From positions 1 to 54,549 of the forward strand of contig CANJLD010000026.1 of NCBI GenBank assembly GCA_947475165.1: a stretch of 54,549 nucleotides of DNA. The letters run 5' to 3'. Below the pieces are notes generated by a model. That model was given only the letters and a program-made list of their open reading frames with translations. It had not been told where the DNA came from and made no database searches. A program made the position numbers and the translations under genes. This stretch comes from Bacteroidota bacterium (GTDB lineage: Bacteria; Bacteroidota; Bacteroidia; Chitinophagales; LD1). Within the stretch, counting starts at the first letter, position 1. The number at the start of each line of letters is the position of its first letter. Positions 53,969-54,549 of this stretch are shown here, piece after piece.

Positions 53969-54549
53969 ATGGCTAATACCAAAAAAGGGATTTTTTATCC
54001 CACTACCGAAGGGCTTATTAAGCCCTATTATGACAATGCCGCTACCAGATTAATTGGAGCACTTGGCACAAAATACGGCACCGATGCGGCCACCATAGCC
54101 GCGCTTACGGACCACAAAACCAAAATTCCTCAGGTTATTCAAAAGGCGTTTGACGATGCCCAGCAGGCACAGTCAAGCACCAACGCAAAAAACACTGAAC
54201 TGGCAAACAGCAAAATAGATTTGCTGCGCGAGCTAAACCGCATTACCCGTCTGCCCATTTGGGAGGAGGAAGACGGGGAACTGCTGGGTATACGGGTAAC
54301 GCATACGGGTGGCGACCCTAATGCGGCTAAACCCACCATTAGTAAAGTAACTCAATTGCCCGACCAGATTATTCTTGACTGGGTAAAAGGCGAATGGGGT
54401 GGTGTAATTATTGAAACTATAGATGATACGGAGAGCGAACCGGCTCCACCTATACCGCCAATACCAACTCCGCCTGCACAAAACGACCCTAACTGGAAAA
54501 AACTGGATACCGACCAGAAAAGCCCTTACGAGGATACGCGCAAAAACAA
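53969..54549 (+). CDS. Uncharacterised protein, 5' part (3' end off the window)
   Basis: ATG at 53969, open for 193 codons to the right edge. No signal peptide. Residues 1-75 read like a helical domain (FYPTTEGLIKPYYDNAATRL, YGTDAATIAALTDHKTKIPQ) of a kind I associate with uncharacterised Bacteroidota proteins; residues 100-150 contain GGDPNAAKPTISKVTQLPDQ and a short beta-rich part; then a Pro-rich linker (PAPPIPPIPTPPAQNDP) leads on past the edge. Function unknown. The 21-bp array lies immediately upstream and could be in its control region. Confidence 0.75.
   Translation, partial: MANTKKGIFYPTTEGLIKPYYDNAATRLIGALGTKYGTDAATIAALTDHKTKIPQVIQKAFDDAQQAQSSTNAKNTELANSKIDLLRELNRITRLPIWEEEDGELLGIRVTHTGGDPNAAKPTISKVTQLPDQIILDWVKGEWGGVIIETIDDTESEPAPPIPPIPTPPAQNDPNWKKLDTDQKSPYEDTRKN

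Overview
The window is chromosomal DNA of a member of the Bacteroidota, probably of the Chitinophagales/Sphingobacteriales kind. The evidence is type IX secretion (T9SS) signatures (a type B gliding-type C-terminal domain, two type A sorting domains, a PorP/SprF protein, an OmpA-type PorE-like protein and a GldL-like protein). TonB receptors with carboxypeptidase-regulatory domains, a Bacteroidota-type promoter and AT-rich leaders without clear Shine-Dalgarno sequences agree with this. No rRNA, tRNA or CRISPR array was seen.

Layout. 1-2.3 kb: 5' part of a giant secreted PKD-repeat protein (minus strand, runs off the left edge). 2.5-6.1 kb: a plus-strand three-gene operon (WG-repeat lipoprotein; phosphodiester-glycosidase-like domain fused to a retropepsin-like protease; small secreted protein). 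6.2-14.3 kb: a convergent, very tight six-gene minus-strand operon encoding an Ig-like/beta-barrel protein, a two-TM protein, a LamG-HYR adhesin-like protein and three more NAGPA/DUF2233-like proteins. Four proteins of this fold within 7.1 kb, beside surface proteins only, make an envelope gene cluster I do not recognise; it is the best candidate for an undescribed system here. 14.5-17.4 kb: an alpha/beta-hydrolase with an extra GNAT-like C-terminal domain, then a decayed stretch holding the C-terminus of a DNA methylase/restriction protein, an apparent IS21-like end and small orphan ORFs.

17.6-26 kb: a gliding/T9SS surface module (1672-aa type B adhesin, PorP/SprF, PorE-like OmpA protein) closed by a perfect 21-bp hairpin, followed by an array of 21-bp repeats. 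26.4-36 kb: housekeeping and envelope genes (DUF899, CAP domain, cytochrome c, GldL-like, alpha-2-macroglobulin, small membrane protein, LON-domain protein with an in-frame stop). 36.1-37.5 kb: two barrel-less receptor-plug proteins. 37.9-46.2 kb: a cobalamin-riboswitch operon of seven genes (two T9SS-secreted proteins, BtuB, BtuG-like, BtuF, BtuC, BtuD) forming a whole vitamin B12 import route. 46.2-53.4 kb: response regulator, DEAD-box helicase, GreA-like protein, AroQ, PaaE-like reductase, ABC-F ATPase and a SAM methyltransferase. 53.4-54.5 kb: a GT microsatellite, a second 21-bp repeat array and the 5' part of an uncharacterised gene.

At larger scale three repeat themes stand out: four-copy heptanucleotide repeats placed where slippage would switch B12-operon proteins; two 21-bp-period arrays of 12 units each; and a strong excess of the palindrome ACCGGT, which is nearly absent from the 11.9-18.1 kb stretch. 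All functional statements rest on reading motifs by eye; no database search was possible.
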